In this document: positions 27,801 to 41,991 of the stretch, in pieces
Position numbering within the stretch: position 1 is the stretch's first letter
Layout of the letters: each line of letters opens with the position of its first letter
Assembly (NCBI GenBank): GCA_021397835.1
Contig: JAJFZO010000882.1
Location: 3,662,501-3,726,500, forward strand
Direction: 5' to 3'
From: Moringa oleifera
Taxonomy: Eukaryota > Streptophyta > Magnoliopsida > Brassicales > Moringaceae
Length of the DNA stretch: 64,000 bases
Notes under the pieces: generated by a model
What the model was told of the DNA's origin: nothing
What the model saw: only the letters and a program-made list of their open reading frames with translations
Databases searched by the model: none
Position numbers and translations under genes: made by a program

Positions 27801-29532
27801 CCCTGGCAGTGGCTGCAGTATTGATACTTTTAGGCACAAGACAACCAGGCCAGATAAAAATAAACAAGATCTTCAGTTCGCCAGGCTCAAACAATAGAAA
27901 TTTTCTAATTTATGCTTTTTTGCTTGTGAGATTCTGTTGATCTGCCTTGTAGTTTAATTAATAATGAAAAGCAATATCTAGTTAATCTACACTGCAGTGA
28001 AGCCACTAAAGCCCTTTACATCTCTTTACCTTTTGAGTGCCAACATCAAACAGAACTATGATTATGCCAACTAATACATTAATTAATCAGAGATTATACT
28101 ATGATCCTGAGTAAGTGGATCACATCAGAAAATGGGTGCATAAGACCAGAAGCTGGGCCATGTGAACAATTAAAGGATAGCATGAGAAGATTTGCATTAA
28201 TCATCACCTCAACTGGAGATTAGAATCACCTAATCTGTATACTTTCTTTTCAACGCATTCTTAACTAAAAGTAAGCAAAAATCCAGTAATTCAGGACAAG
28301 CAATCATGTTTAGCTACAACCAGGAAGAATTTGCACACAATTGTTAACAGAATTCAAGGTCAACACAGAACAGAGGCAGCTCCACTGCCCCTAATGCTGC
28401 TTTCCAGGCAGGCCCTGTGGCAATATTTGGAGAGCTTTTCAGTTGAAGTCCAGCATGCTGACTCAGTATATGCATTTATGGTTTTTAAATCATTAGAAGA
28501 TATAATGATAGAGACTACTTTCAACTTTATGATTATTCTTTGAAACTTTTAGTTCTCTTTGGCAGTATCATATTGCCGGGTATAGAGCCAAACTTAGAGC
28601 TAACTTATACAGAATATACAGATTTAAGCCCACTACAGAATTCTTTCCGAATAGTTAAATAGATGGCTTCAGAATGTAAATTGAGGTGACAAAAGAGTGT
28701 GTTTTTTCAGGTTCAACATTAAACTGATCAAAGGAAGGAACCAAAACAATTAATAAGGTTTAAAGCAATAAAGAGAGTGCAAGGGAAGCATATCCTTGGC
28801 TAAGGCTACAAGACCCTTAAGCTTTGGGTTTCTGCTTTTTGCTTTACACTGGCATTGCTGAATCCAGAAGAAAGGGATGTTCATAACCCTGGACAAAAAA
28901 TCATTTTGGTACAAAGTAAAGCTTTACAAAGCTATTAAATAGTTTTCTTATGTTTTATCAAAAATAAAAAAGAAAAAAATTACAGGATCCACATTTTCTG
29001 AGCATTAAAGCGGGTTTAAACAGTTTCTTGCGCTTATTTAGGCACTAATAAGCTGATTTCTTTGCTAACAAAGATCTTAAGCTTTGCCAAGAAAGTAAGT
29101 GGAAAGCAAGAAGCTAACAGACTGAGTTCATCTTATTTTATTTCAAAGGCTGTCTTTGTCAGAATGATCTAGAACATATTGGATTTCTGTCTTCTTCACC
29201 TTAGTTTCTTCAACAACAAACAGAATTTTGGGGACAATATTTTGAAATTTTTACTGTACTTAGAGGCTAAAAGTATGACCAAGGTCCACTTTCTGACTTT
29301 GAATAAAGTTTATGCTTTCCCTCCATTTTCTTCTTGTCTGTCTATGGTTTTTCTGCAGAAATCACAGGCAGCTTGTCCATCAAACCATTCCTTTCTTGAG
29401 CAAGACAATAGCAGCCAGGAGTGAGTAAACAAGGAAATATAGCTTTGCTCTTTTAATCTTCTGTCTTCCTTAGCAGGACTTCCTTGCTTAAGAATCGAGT
29501 CACAGATTTCTTGCGAGAAGCTACTTTCTCAT
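27801..29532. other. Intergenic region and MCTP leader
   Basis: No supported gene. The right part (about 29,160-29,530) must contain the promoter and leader of the MCTP gene. A 'ttttctgcag' acceptor-like site near 29,350 could mark a leader intron, but nothing here confirms it. Confidence 0.45.
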
Positions 29533-32500
29533 ATGATGAAAAGGAGCATGAAGCTAGTAGTAGAGGTGGTGGATGCTCATGACCTTATGCCCAAAGACGG
29601 TGAAGGTTCAGCAAGTCCATTTGTAGAAGTTGATTTCCAAAACCAGCTAAGCAAAACCAAGACCATCTCAAAGAACCTCAACCCTATCTGGAACCAGAAA
29701 CTTCTTTTTGATTTTGATGAAACCAAAAGCTACACTCACCAATTCATTGAAGTCTCAGTTTATCACGAAAGAAGGCCAGTTCCAGGCCGGAATTTCCTTG
29801 GTAGTGTCAAAATTCCTTGCTTAAATATTGTGAAGAAAGGTGATGAAGTTTATCAGCATTTCCACTTAGAAAAGAGGTGGTTTTTCTCTTCTGTCAAAGG
29901 TGAGATTGGCCTCAGAGTATACATCTCGCCAGAATCTAAAACAAAATCTCCTTCTCCTCCTGTTCCAGTACAACCAAGTTCTTCTTCTCCTGCTCGTGCT
30001 CGTTCTCCAGTTTCCGGCAAAACTGATTTTGCTTGCCAGAAAGTAGCTTCTGCTCCCCAAGCAGAAGTCTCCCTTGCTGAAACTTGCAAAGCTATCACAG
30101 CAGCACCAGAAAAGGAAATTTCTCCTACTGCTGTGATCAGAAAGTCTCTCTCTCCAGCTGCAGCAGCTGAATCTAGGGGTCCTGCCTCAGATACAAAGCC
30201 AAAGGAGGACATCAGAGACCCTGTCGAAGCAGAAGAAGAGACAACTCAACACATTCACAAACACCAAGTTCAGCTTCAACCGGGCATATCATTGGAGAAA
30301 GGACCGCAAGGGGTGCCATTCACAATGCACTCTATCAGTCCACGAGCACGTCCTACTGACCCAGAGGACTACAATCTGAAGGACACCAACCCCGACCTGG
30401 GAGAGAGGTGGACTCATGGTGGAGCATATGGAGGAAGAGGATGGATGAGTGGTGAAAGATTCACAAGCACTTATGACCTTGTTGAGCAGATGTTCTATCT
30501 GTATGTGCGAGTTGTGAAAGCTAAAGACCTTCCTCCTTCCATCACCGGAAGTTGTGATCCTTATGTGGAAGTAAAGCTGGGGAACTACAAAGGAAGAACC
30601 AGGCATTTTGAAAGGAAAATGAACCCTGAGTGGAACCAAGTCTTTTCCTTCTCGAAAGACCGGATTCAATCATCAATGCTGGAAGTGTTCGTGAAGGATA
30701 GAGAAATGTTAGGCCGAGATGATTATCTTGGAAGGGTGACTTTCGATTTGAATGAGATTCCAACTAGAGTTCCACCAGATAGTCCATTAGCTCCTCAGTG
30801 GTACAGACTAGAGAACAGGCGCGGGGAAGGGAAGGTGAGAGGAGAGATAATGGTTGCAGTTTGGATGGGAACACAAGCCGATGAAGCATTCCCAGAAGCA
30901 TGGCATTCTGATTCTGCCTCAGTCTACGGAGAGGGTGTCTTCAACATCCGATCAAAGGTTTATGTATCCCCAAAGCTGTGGTACCTAAGAGTGAATGTGA
31001 TTGAAGCTCAAGATGTTCTCTCCAATGATAGAAACCGCCTTCCTGAAGTTTTTGCCAAAGCTCAGGTGGGAAACCAAGTGCTGAAGACCAGATCATGTGC
31101 AACTCGCACTACTAATCCGCTTTGGAATGAAGATTTAGTTTTTGTAGTAGCCGAGCCTTTTGAGGAGCAGCTGTTCATCACTGTGGAGGATCGAGTGCAT
31201 CCTTCCAAAGACGAGGTGCTGGGGAAGATCAGCCTTCCACTGGATATATTTGAGAAGAGGCTTGATCATCGGCCAGTTCATTCTCGCTGGTTCAACCTTG
31301 AGAAGTTTGGTTTCGGTGTCCTGGAAGCTGACAGAAGGAAAGAGCTCAAGTTCTCAAGTAGGATCCACTTAAGAGTCTGTCTCGAAGGTGGCTACCATGT
31401 TCTTGATGAATCAACAATGTATATAAGCGATCAAAGGCCTACAGCCAGGCAGCTCTGGAAGCAGCCTGTTGGAATATTGGAGGTGGGCATTTTGGGTGCA
31501 CAAGGGCTTCTTCCGATGAAGATGAAGGATGGGCGAGGAAGCACGGATGCTTATTGTGTTGCTAAGTATGGCCATAAATGGGTTCGAACTAGAACAATTG
31601 TTGACACTTTCAATCCCAAATGGAACGAGCAGTACACCTGGGAAGTTTACGATCCCTGCACTGTCATCACCTTAGGAGTTTTCGACAACTGCCATTTGAC
31701 TAGAGGTGAGAAACCAAATGGTGGCAGTGCAGCAAGAGATTCACGAATTGGAAAGGTAAGAATTAGACTGTCCACGCTTGAAGCTCATCGAATTCACACT
31801 CATTCTTATCCACTTCTTGTTCTTCAACCACACGGAGTAAAGAAAATGGGGGAGCTCCAATTGGCAGTTCGATTCACTACACTCTCTCTAGCTAACATGA
31901 TATATGTTTATGGGCACCCTCTTCTGCCTAAGATGCATTACTTGCATCCTTTCACAGTGAACCAAGTAGACAACTTAAGATACCAAGCTATGAACATTGT
32001 AGCAGTCAGGCTTGGCCGAGCTGAACCACCGCTGAGAAAAGAGGTGGTGGAGTACATGTTAGATGTCGATTCCCACATGTGGAGTATGAGAAGAAGCAAA
32101 GCTAATTTCTTCCGCATCATGTCACTTTTCTCGGGTATGATCTCAATGGTTCGATGGTTTGGTGATGTCTGCAACTGGAAGAACCCCATTACATCAGTTC
32201 TGGTTCACATTCTGTTTCTGATATTGATTTGGTACCCAGAGTTGATCCTCCCAACTCTATTTCTCTACTTGTTTCTTATTGGAATATGGAACTATAGGTT
32301 CCGGCAAAGGCACCCACCTCATATGGATACTAAGCTTTCGTGGGCAGAAGCAGTGCATCCGGATGAGCTAGATGAAGAATTCGACACATTCCCGACTTCT
32401 AGACCACATGATACAGTTAGAATGAGGTATGACAGGCTAAGAGGTGTTGCAGGGAGGATTCAGACAGTGGTGGGTGATATTGCAACACAAGGGGAGAGGT

Positions 32501-32718
32501 TTCAGTCTCTGCTCAGCTGGAGGGACCCTAGAGCAACCAGCCTCTTCATAGTCTTCTGTCTTTGCGCAGCTGTTGCGCTCTATGCTACACCATTTAGAGC
32601 AGTGGCTCTGCTTGCTGGTCTGTATTATCTAAGGCATCCCAGGTTCCGGAGCAAGCTGCCCTCAGTACCCAGCAATTTCTTCAAGAGATTGCCAGCAAGA
32701 ACAGACAGCTTACTGTGA
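29533..32718 (+). CDS. Multiple C2 and transmembrane region protein (MCTP)
   Basis: Intronless frame of 1,061 aa. Plant MCTPs tether the endoplasmic reticulum to the plasma membrane, many at plasmodesmata, and some (FTIP1, QUIRKY) govern movement of signalling proteins (family knowledge). Domains in order: C2A about 6-128; a Pro/Ser/Ala-rich linker 134-300; C2B about 320-440; C2C about 482-605; C2D about 645-780, with 'STDAYCVAKYGHKWVRTRT'; and the C-terminal PRT_C region about 890-1045. Hydrophobic membrane segments are at about 886-900, 903-920, 1002-1018 and 1021-1034. Acidic Ca-binding positions are present, for example 'GSCDPYVEV' in C2B. C2C reads 'NRLPEVFAKAQV' where Asp-Pro-Tyr is usual, so it may not bind calcium. 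Met1, Met2 and Met6 (29,548) are all possible starts; Met6 begins the C2 strand directly. The subgroup is uncertain, so no numbered symbol is given. Confidence 0.93.
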   Translation: MMKRSMKLVVEVVDAHDLMPKDGEGSASPFVEVDFQNQLSKTKTISKNLNPIWNQKLLFDFDETKSYTHQFIEVSVYHERRPVPGRNFLGSVKIPCLNIVKKGDEVYQHFHLEKRWFFSSVKGEIGLRVYISPESKTKSPSPPVPVQPSSSSPARARSPVSGKTDFACQKVASAPQAEVSLAETCKAITAAPEKEISPTAVIRKSLSPAAAAESRGPASDTKPKEDIRDPVEAEEETTQHIHKHQVQLQPGISLEKGPQGVPFTMHSISPRARPTDPEDYNLKDTNPDLGERWTHGGAYGGRGWMSGERFTSTYDLVEQMFYLYVRVVKAKDLPPSITGSCDPYVEVKLGNYKGRTRHFERKMNPEWNQVFSFSKDRIQSSMLEVFVKDREMLGRDDYLGRVTFDLNEIPTRVPPDSPLAPQWYRLENRRGEGKVRGEIMVAVWMGTQADEAFPEAWHSDSASVYGEGVFNIRSKVYVSPKLWYLRVNVIEAQDVLSNDRNRLPEVFAKAQVGNQVLKTRSCATRTTNPLWNEDLVFVVAEPFEEQLFITVEDRVHPSKDEVLGKISLPLDIFEKRLDHRPVHSRWFNLEKFGFGVLEADRRKELKFSSRIHLRVCLEGGYHVLDESTMYISDQRPTARQLWKQPVGILEVGILGAQGLLPMKMKDGRGSTDAYCVAKYGHKWVRTRTIVDTFNPKWNEQYTWEVYDPCTVITLGVFDNCHLTRGEKPNGGSAARDSRIGKVRIRLSTLEAHRIHTHSYPLLVLQPHGVKKMGELQLAVRFTTLSLANMIYVYGHPLLPKMHYLHPFTVNQVDNLRYQAMNIVAVRLGRAEPPLRKEVVEYMLDVDSHMWSMRRSKANFFRIMSLFSGMISMVRWFGDVCNWKNPITSVLVHILFLILIWYPELILPTLFLYLFLIGIWNYRFRQRHPPHMDTKLSWAEAVHPDELDEEFDTFPTSRPHDTVRMRYDRLRGVAGRIQTVVGDIATQGERFQSLLSWRDPRATSLFIVFCLCAAVALYATPFRAVALLAGLYYLRHPRFRSKLPSVPSNFFKRLPARTDSLL

Positions 32719-33468
32719 TACTAGATGTCTGAAGTTCTAGTTTGGGATTCCATAGTTTAATGGATTTATCATCTCCCCTCATAAATCCTCTATTTTATAT
32801 GCATACGTGCTCTTTTCTTTCTTTCTTTTCATGCAGTTCCTTTGCCAGGTAGCATTGTAAGATGTTAACAAAGCAAGGAACCTAACACCAGTGGCAGAAT
32901 GTAACCATCACTGATTTAATAATAAACACCCAAGGCTTTCATTCATGTGGTTTCTTATTCATGTTGCTGTACACAAAACACTCAAGAGACGCCATACACA
33001 CTGAATTGATAGCTACAATTGCAGAACACCTACCAAGCCTCACTCAGGAAGGTTTTAATAAACACATTATCAGAAAGCCACATGCTTGCATTTTTACTAA
33101 AAAGCTTACAGAAGTTGAAAGTGGAACTTAACAAGCTCCTAAACAGGTTAACTTTCATTAAAGAACCATTCAGCTCAATTAAACCTATAACTTGGAACTT
33201 GATAGTTCTGCACTGATACCCAAAGAAACAACAAGAACAAGACCATGTCATTGGAACAAGTCACATATATTATGGCGTATATAGAAAAGTCAATTGTACC
33301 ACATATCTGGCAGAACTCCATGCACAGCATAATGCCTACCTTAACACCAAAATTTAGATGTCTATTACCAATGAAACTTGACGAGTACATCTGCTAAAAC
33401 CAAGTTCAGACAAACATAACAAAATAGGAAAATCAAAGCAATCTCTAATACTCTGCAAAATGTTCACT
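32719..33468. other. Convergent 3' flanks of MCTP and eL6
   Basis: The region lies between two convergent stop codons and holds the 3' UTRs of both genes. Frames of up to 73 codons on either strand have no recognisable features. Confidence 0.6.
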
Positions 33469-35613
<2,145 letters not shown>

Positions 35614-35935
35614 TGCTATGGTTTCCTTGCCCCTCCCTCTCTATCTCTCTCTAAGAAAATGGAGCAGCCACAAACAAACCACAGAGTAAAGCTTCGTATG
35701 TATATATATAGATTGTCGGAGGTAAATGGCAGCCCTAAAACCCTAATCGATGGGTTCTCAGTAATGGGCCCGGTTCGGGTTCATATAGTGGGCTTAAGTT
35801 TCTCGAAATGGGCGTAGCCTCTTTTGTTTCTGTCCCTGGAGATTCTAAACAAGACAGCCTGAACCCGGCCCAACCACTTATTTACACCCAATTCATCAAC
35901 AAAGAACGAGAGTCCACTTTCGGAGCCCAAAAAAC
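35614..35935 (-). promoter_or_regulatory. eL6 promoter with telo-box and site II elements
   Basis: A telo-box (AAACCCTAA) lies at 35,738-35,746. Site II motifs (TGGGCY or its complement) lie at 35,765-35,770, 35,789-35,794, 35,877-35,882 and 35,924-35,929. This telo-box plus site II combination is the known signature of plant ribosomal-protein genes, bound by Pur-alpha-type and TCP factors and linked to cell proliferation. A CT/TA-rich leader (35,630-35,710) lies between the motifs and the ATG. Confidence 0.75.
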
Positions 35936-36069
35936 GAACGGAACGAGCAAACGATTCCCTCTCTCTCCCCATCAAATCTTTTTTTTTCTACCCGTTTCTG
36001 CTGCTCCTTTGCCAAGAAAGAAAACCCAAAGGAAGACTCTTTTCCTGTGATTCGTGTGTTTCCCTCCTG

Positions 36070-36385
36070 GTTTCCGTAGAAAGTTCATGTCTTTTCATCA
36101 TATGGAAGTTCTTACTGCTGTTGGAGAAGCTTTTTTTTGTCCTCTTCCTGCGAAATTTTGCTCAGCAAGTTGCGCTCTGCCGAGTTGCCGATGTTGGTGC
36201 CCGAGTTGTTAGAAGAATCCACGAGTAAGGCATAGAACTCATCCTTTCCCTTTTTTACTGCTCTGACATCAAAATATGTCATGTTTAATCGGGAGATGAC
36301 GTCCCGGATAGAGGAGACCGGTAGCCGATTAGAAGACATTTGGAACGGAGAAATGATCCAATTTTAATTGGAACTACTGGTGGGA
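36070..36385 (+). pseudogene. CNL resistance-gene N-terminal fragment with internal deletion
   Basis: From the ATG at 36,102 the sequence matches the start of the larger relic at 37,309 (MEVLTAVGGA), including its 5' flank 'agaaagttca'. It runs through the 'LLSKLGSSELL' region, then jumps to the end of the coiled-coil region (match to about 37,610-37,760) and stops near 36,376. The intervening coiled-coil coding part is deleted and frames are broken. No NB-ARC or LRR follows. It is a truncated tandem copy of the neighbouring gene. Confidence 0.8.
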
Positions 36386-37308
36386 GAGACGGCCTATTGC
36401 TTTACTTACATTGTTTGCCTTTTGATTGTTTAAATGAGCCCTGGAGCCTGGTTGCTTGTTGCAGGAAACCGTTTGGTACAGTATTAGAGTTCTAGCAACT
36501 GAACAGCCTCCAGGATTGAGGGTAAGCCTCCCGTGCTCTGCTTTAATAGGCAGGAGGAGTTTTAAGCTTGTAATTCATCAAATTTGCAGAATGCTTTACA
36601 GGTTCCAAACAGGAAACTGAAAACACAATTTGATATACAGCATTAACATTTATTACAGGGGTCTGAGGCCCTGGGAATTCTCGATGAGATTCACAACATA
36701 GCAAACTTACATGAATATGGTACTTACCAACTCAGCATATCCTTTCCCAGCCACATTACACCATTTGGAGTCTAGGCCAAACTGCTTATGTACCTGACGG
36801 TGAAGTTATATGGAGGAGCAGAATGAATTCTTCTGCAATAATGAGAGCTTTTTAAAGGACCTGATAAGTTCAGTCTACCTTGCTGTTGTTTGATGATAGC
36901 TGAAATAATGCTCAAACAAAGACACAATAGGTTGGCCCTATGATATCCAATGGCCTTTGAAGCAGCTGCCGTATTAGTCAGAGCTCCACCAGAAAATATA
37001 CTGTAATTATATCAACAATATACAGAAGCAAAGCTACATAAAGAAAGACCATTATACTCCCGAAACTGCTTGAGGTCAACCGACCAAAATATGGATACTT
37101 GAAATGAACGCAATAGTAGTTAATAAAAGAAAAGTGGGAATAGAAAGAAAGACGAAATAGGAGAGGTCAATAGAGCCTTGACCTGTCCCGAAGCAGATCA
37201 AGTGTTAGTTCAGCAGGTTAAATCCCAATCCTTTTGCTTTGTTTTCCTCTTTCTGTCCTGAAATTTCTTCTACACCTTTGTTTCTGCAGAAAGTTCACTT
37301 CTTTCATC
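36386..37308. other. Spacer between the two CNL relics
   Basis: No gene seen. The last ~60 bases resemble the sequence preceding 36,102, so the duplication includes a little 5' flank. Confidence 0.5.
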
Positions 37309-40150
37309 AGATGGAAGTTCTCACTGCTGTTGGAGGAGCTCTTTTATCATCTTCTTTGGGAAGTCTGCTCAGCAAGTTGGGCTCTTCCGAGTTGCTGAGG
37401 TTTGCCCAGCAAGAGAAAGTGCATGCTGAACAGAACAAGTAGGCCAGTTTGTTACCCAAAATCTATGTCGTGCTGCAAGACGCAGAAGAGAAGCAAATGA
37501 CAAACAATTCCGTGAGGATGTGGATTAATGACCTCAGAGACTTGGCTTGCCATATGGAGGATGTATTGGATCAATTTACAACTGAAGCTAGGCAGCGCAA
37601 GTTGGCAGAAGAACGCACAAGTAAGGCACATAACCTTGTTCCTGCCTTTTTTGCTGCCTTGAAATCAAAATACCGTATGTTTAATAGGGAGATGAGGATC
37701 CAGATACAGGAGATTGATAGCAGATTAGAAGATCTCGTGAAACAAAGAAATGATCTCAATTTAATTGAAACTGCTTGAATGAGTTTCAGTAGAGTTAGAG
37801 AGAGGCAACCCACGAGTTCTTTGGTTGAATCTCATGTTTATGGTAGGGAAAAGGATAAGGAGGCAATCATTGGCTCATTGTTAAAGGATGAAGGCAGTAA
37901 GGATGGAGTTCGTGTGGTTCCTATAATAGGAATGGGAGGACTAGGCAAAACAACTCTGGCTCAGCTTGTCTATAATGATGACAGAGTGAGGAGTGGCTTT
38001 GATCCGAAAGCATGGATTTGTGTGTCGGAAGAGTTTGATGTTGTCAAGCTGACTAGAATGATTCTACAGCCATTGACCTTTACTTTGAAGACTCGCAATA
38101 TTGACAATTCGGATTTGCTCCTGGTGAGTTTGAGAGATGTTCTCTCAAAGAAGTTTTTACTCATCTTGGATGATGTTTGGAATGAGGATTACAGCCAACG
38201 GGATATCCTACGAAGACCATTAATAGCAGGAGACCCTGGTAGTAAAATATTGACTACTGCTTAAGGTGTTGCAAAAATAAAGGGTGATATTCTGCCATAC
38301 CCGTTAGACTTGTTACCAGATGATCAATGTCTTGCATTGTTTGCCCAACATGCGTTTGGACCAAACAACTTTGACGAACATCGAACTCTTAGAACAATTG
38401 GTGAGGAGATAGCAAAAAGATGTAAAGGTTTGCCTTTGGCTGCAAAAACACTTGGTGGCCTCTTATGGAATACATCAAGTCATGGTGAGTGGGAGGAAAT
38501 ATTGAACAACAAGATATGGGATTTACCTGAAGAAAGCAGGGGCATAGTTCCAGCATTGCGATTAAGCTATGACCATCTTTCCTCTCATTTGAAACAATGC
38601 TTTGCTTACTGTGCTGTATTTTCGAAGGATTATGAATTTTATGAGGATCAGTTGGTTTTGTTATGGATGGCAGATGGGCTTCTGCAGCAACCTAAAAGAG
38701 CAAAGCAGATGGAACACTTGGTCATCAGTATTTTCATGATTTATTATCAAGATCATTTTTCCAGCAATCAAATAGTTCTAAATCACTATATGTGATGCAT
38801 GACCGCGTAAGTGATTTAGCTCATTCTATTGCTGGGCAAATCTGCTACCATTCTGGGCAAAGATTAGAGGATGACAAACTTGAAAAGGTTAGACATGCGT
38901 CATTTATTCCTGGTGTTTATTCTTGTGTGTCCTCGAAGAAGGTTGAAGTATTTTATGAAATGAAGAGGCTGAGAACTTTCCTGTCTTTATCAGTTGCATT
39001 TTTCCCACATTCCAACATAAGTAACAAGGTACTAAATGACTTGCTACTAAGGTTAAGGTACCTAAGATCACTGTCTCTTTGTGGTTATCACATAAGGGAC
39101 TTACCTGCTTCGATGGCAGAGATAAAGCCGTTCTTACACATATCCAGCAACTACCGGAATCGTTGAGTACCCTTATAAACTTAGAGACTTTGATATTGCG
39201 AGGGTGTCAAGAACCTAACAAGGTACCAACAGGAGTTTGCAGCTTGATTGACTTGCATCATCTTGATATGGAGATACAGATAGATTACAAGTTATGCCAG
39301 CTGGTGTTGGTAGTTTGAAAAATCTCCAGACTTCGCCCAAATTTATCGTGGGATGTCATGATGAACTAAGGCTAAGAGAATTGAAAGGTTCTTGCAATTT
39401 TGGATTTGACATAGGTGGAGTTACTCTCAAAGAGGATGCTCTACAACTGTAGGGCACTTGAACGCCTCTATTTATACGGATGTGAGAATCTGAACAACTT
39501 AGACTTGGAGGCCCTGCAACCTCTCGCTCGTCTCTGTAGCTTGACGATAAGTAATTGCGATGCTTTAGAGTCCTTCACAGCCACAGTGTCCTTCATTCCC
39601 AATCTTGAAGATCTCGATAAACAAAATTGTGGGAATCTCAAGTCCCTACCCAGTGAGATGCATAACCTCACCTCCCTCCAAGAATTGGTTATAAGGAGTT
39701 GCCCAGGTATTGAGTTTTTCCCAGAAGGTGGTTTGCCCTTCAATCTCACATCTCTTGAATTGAGGAATTGCATGAATCTGAAGTAGCCAACGTCAGACTG
39801 GGGCCTCCATGTAGTCTCCTCTCTTCAAAGCTTGGAAATTATTGGTCCATGTGCTGCTGTAGAAGAAATCTTATCATTTCCAGATGAGGGGTGTCATTTG
39901 CTTCCCAATTCTATAATCAATTTTAGGATCATTGGTTTCAAGAATCTGAAATCATTGTCCAGAGGGATGCAGAAGTTGACCTCCCTTGGACGCTTATGGA
40001 TTGCAGACTGCCCTAAGCTCTGAGATTTGCCAAAACTCCGCCTGCCTGCTTCACTTGAAAAGCTTACAATTGAGGAATGCCCCCATCTGAAGCAATGATG
40101 CTTGAAAGGCACAGGAGATTATTGGCCCATCATAGCTCACATGCCCATTA
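37309..40150 (+). pseudogene. CC-NB-ARC-LRR resistance-gene pseudogene (RPP13-like 1 type)
   Basis: Relic of an intracellular immune receptor. The coiled-coil domain (from MEVLTAVGGALLSS), NB-ARC and LRR are all recognisable. Motifs: P-loop GMGGLGKTTLAQ (about 37,930); 'AWICVSEEFDV'; kinase-2 'FLLILDDVWN' (about 38,160); GLPL 'CKGLPLAAKTLGGLL' (about 38,425); RNBS-D 'CFAYCAVFSKDYEF'; MHD 'MHDRVSDLAHS' (about 38,795). Breaks: in-frame stops at 37,440-37,442, 37,776-37,778 and 38,262-38,264 (where RNBS-B should continue into GVA); a 1-nt loss near 38,723; another frame change near 39,120; lost sequence in the LRR near 39,300-39,420; and stops at 39,784-39,786 and 40,021-40,023. The family's usual ending ('YWPIIAHMP') is still visible near 40,120. 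Breaks are spread along the gene, so decay is old rather than a sequencing slip. Confidence 0.93.
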
Positions 40151-41991
40151 TTGCTTTATCTACCAGATTATCTCTAATTAATTTAACAGTTTAGTTTCCA
40201 CTGGTACTCTGCACAGGCAGCATCTATGGATTCTACGTAATGAGACCAGCCTTGGAGCCATCCTTTTCATATTCAGTAAGATAACTTCATACCCCCTTTC
40301 CCACAAATTAAAAGTGAAAATTCTGACTTCACTGTAATTAAATTCAATGCTTTTGTTACAGTGATATTTCTAGACATCAAAGGAAGTTCTTGAAATTTAC
40401 GTGACATTTTGATGTTTGCTAACTTGTTTCTAATCGGTCAGAAATTTGACAGCTGCAGCAGAGAATAATCTAAATTATAAATAATGGGTATGAATTAAGG
40501 AGTAACATTTTTGCTCAGATGTAATTGATTCTTGTCAATTTCATTGAGCATAAGAACTCAACTCACATATAATTTGAACTCCTCCCCCCCCCCCCCCCCC
40601 CCCCCCAAAAAGAAAAAAAAAAACAAGAACATTTCATCAATTCTCTTACAAGCATTCTATGTAGCTTTTAAGTGCATCAACTTTATTGTTTGCATCCGCA
40701 ACCATTATGAATTCTGTTTCATCTGGCTAGGAGTGATCCAGCAAATGCTGAACCCTGGAATCCAGTGCTGTTGGGCCAACAGCTCCCTCAGGTTCAGCAA
40801 TATTAATTCAGTGTCGCAAGCTATTGGTGCAGCAGTTGTCTGTTTCTCACTGTCAACAATAAGCAGCACCAATCCAATTTCCAGTCAATTTGCGCAGAGT
40901 TTAGGCATCCAGGTCGGTGGAGTTAAATTGACATGTGGTTGTTCATAAGAGTTAGCCTGCAGCAACTTTCTCTTTGCCAAATCATGGGCCAGTGGAAGTG
41001 CAGCCACAACAGAAGCAGAATTGAAACATTGCAGAATCTGTTAAACTGGAACATAAGTTGCAGCAGTAGTGGCTTCATTTGTTCAGGCAGTCTTGAGCAG
41101 AATTTCCCTTTTAAATGCTAAGATAACATGTCATCATCCTCAAAGAGAGTACAAGGATATTTGATGGGCTTGAATCATTTGGAACATAGAAGAGCAAGTA
41201 AATCTCACTCCCAACTGAATCTCTACCATCTTCTTCCACCCCATTGGGTTGTAAAGCTAGAATTGTGTAAATCTTATCAGTTTGTAGTGCCGATGGGCCA
41301 ATCTTGACCTTCCCTGAGTATGAATTAAGCATTCACCCCTGTTAGTTGTTTTATCTAAATGTCACATGTCTTCCTACAGAGAACTGTTGGAACCTTGACA
41401 CCATTTTTCTCTGCCAGACTATACCATTGAGGAGCCAATGCGCAATCTGTGGAAAAAATTAGAACATCAGCGGCCACTTTAAACTGACACTGACAGTAAT
41501 CTCATTAACGACTAATTGTCTCAAGACTGTGAACGGAGGTCCCTCTCCCTTCTGTCCTTCATTGGTCACCCAGTGACCTGTTTGATTATACTTTTGACAG
41601 TCTTTAAGGCATAATCTCTCTGTCATAGACTTTTAGCTTATAAGAACTTGCAGATGGGATGAAATCCGTTGTCAGACAAAATTTGATGACTGTTCTGCAT
41701 ATTTTGCGATTCAAAATATATAAACAATGGCAGTCTGTGGCACTTGGGCTATAAGGAAAGGACGATTATTTTTTTTTTTAAGTGTTTGGTAAAGAAAAAT
41801 CTTCCCTTTTTACCTCCTCGGGCATAAATAGCCAAAGCCCCACTGTGGATAACGTGATAAACCCCTTTTCCGTCCCTGCTCTTTTTCTCTCTCTCTCTCT
41901 CTCTCTCTCCCCCTCCCTCCCTCCCTCCCAGTTGCATCTCCCTCCGCAGAAGCGCTTTCTTCTCTCTCGAAGAGCAACAACTATAACAGTA
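40151..41991. other. CNL relic downstream flank and PSRP2 5' region
   Basis: A C-run then A-run occupies about 40,581-40,622. Between 40,730 and 41,460 there are moderately long frames on both strands, for example minus-strand 41,111-41,332 containing 'LQTDKIYTILALQPNGVEED'. They look more protein-like than the surrounding AT-rich DNA, but I recognise no family. From about 41,740 the sequence is the PSRP2 leader, with a (CT)n run at 41,885-41,911 and CCCT repeats after it. Confidence 0.45.
41885..41911. repeat. (CT)n microsatellite in the PSRP2 leader
   Basis: CT dinucleotide run in the presumed 5' UTR, followed by CCCT-type repeats to about 41,930. CT-rich leaders are frequent in plant plastid-protein genes. 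Confidence 0.85.

Noticed and set aside
29853..30212. 119-codon minus-strand frame within the MCTP gene
   Set aside because: Shadow of the Pro/Ser-rich linker of the MCTP frame.
38262..38264. Reading the CNL stops as sequencing errors in a functional gene
   Set aside because: There are at least five stops, two frame changes and a missing LRR segment, too many and too dispersed for base errors.
40532..40948. 138-codon plus-strand frame
   Set aside because: It contains a poly-Pro/poly-Lys stretch from the C and A runs and no known domain; its right part is noted only as an unexplained segment.
41782..41991. In-frame N-terminal extension of PSRP2 from an upstream ATG
   Set aside because: It translates a CT microsatellite leader and would bury the chloroplast transit peptide.
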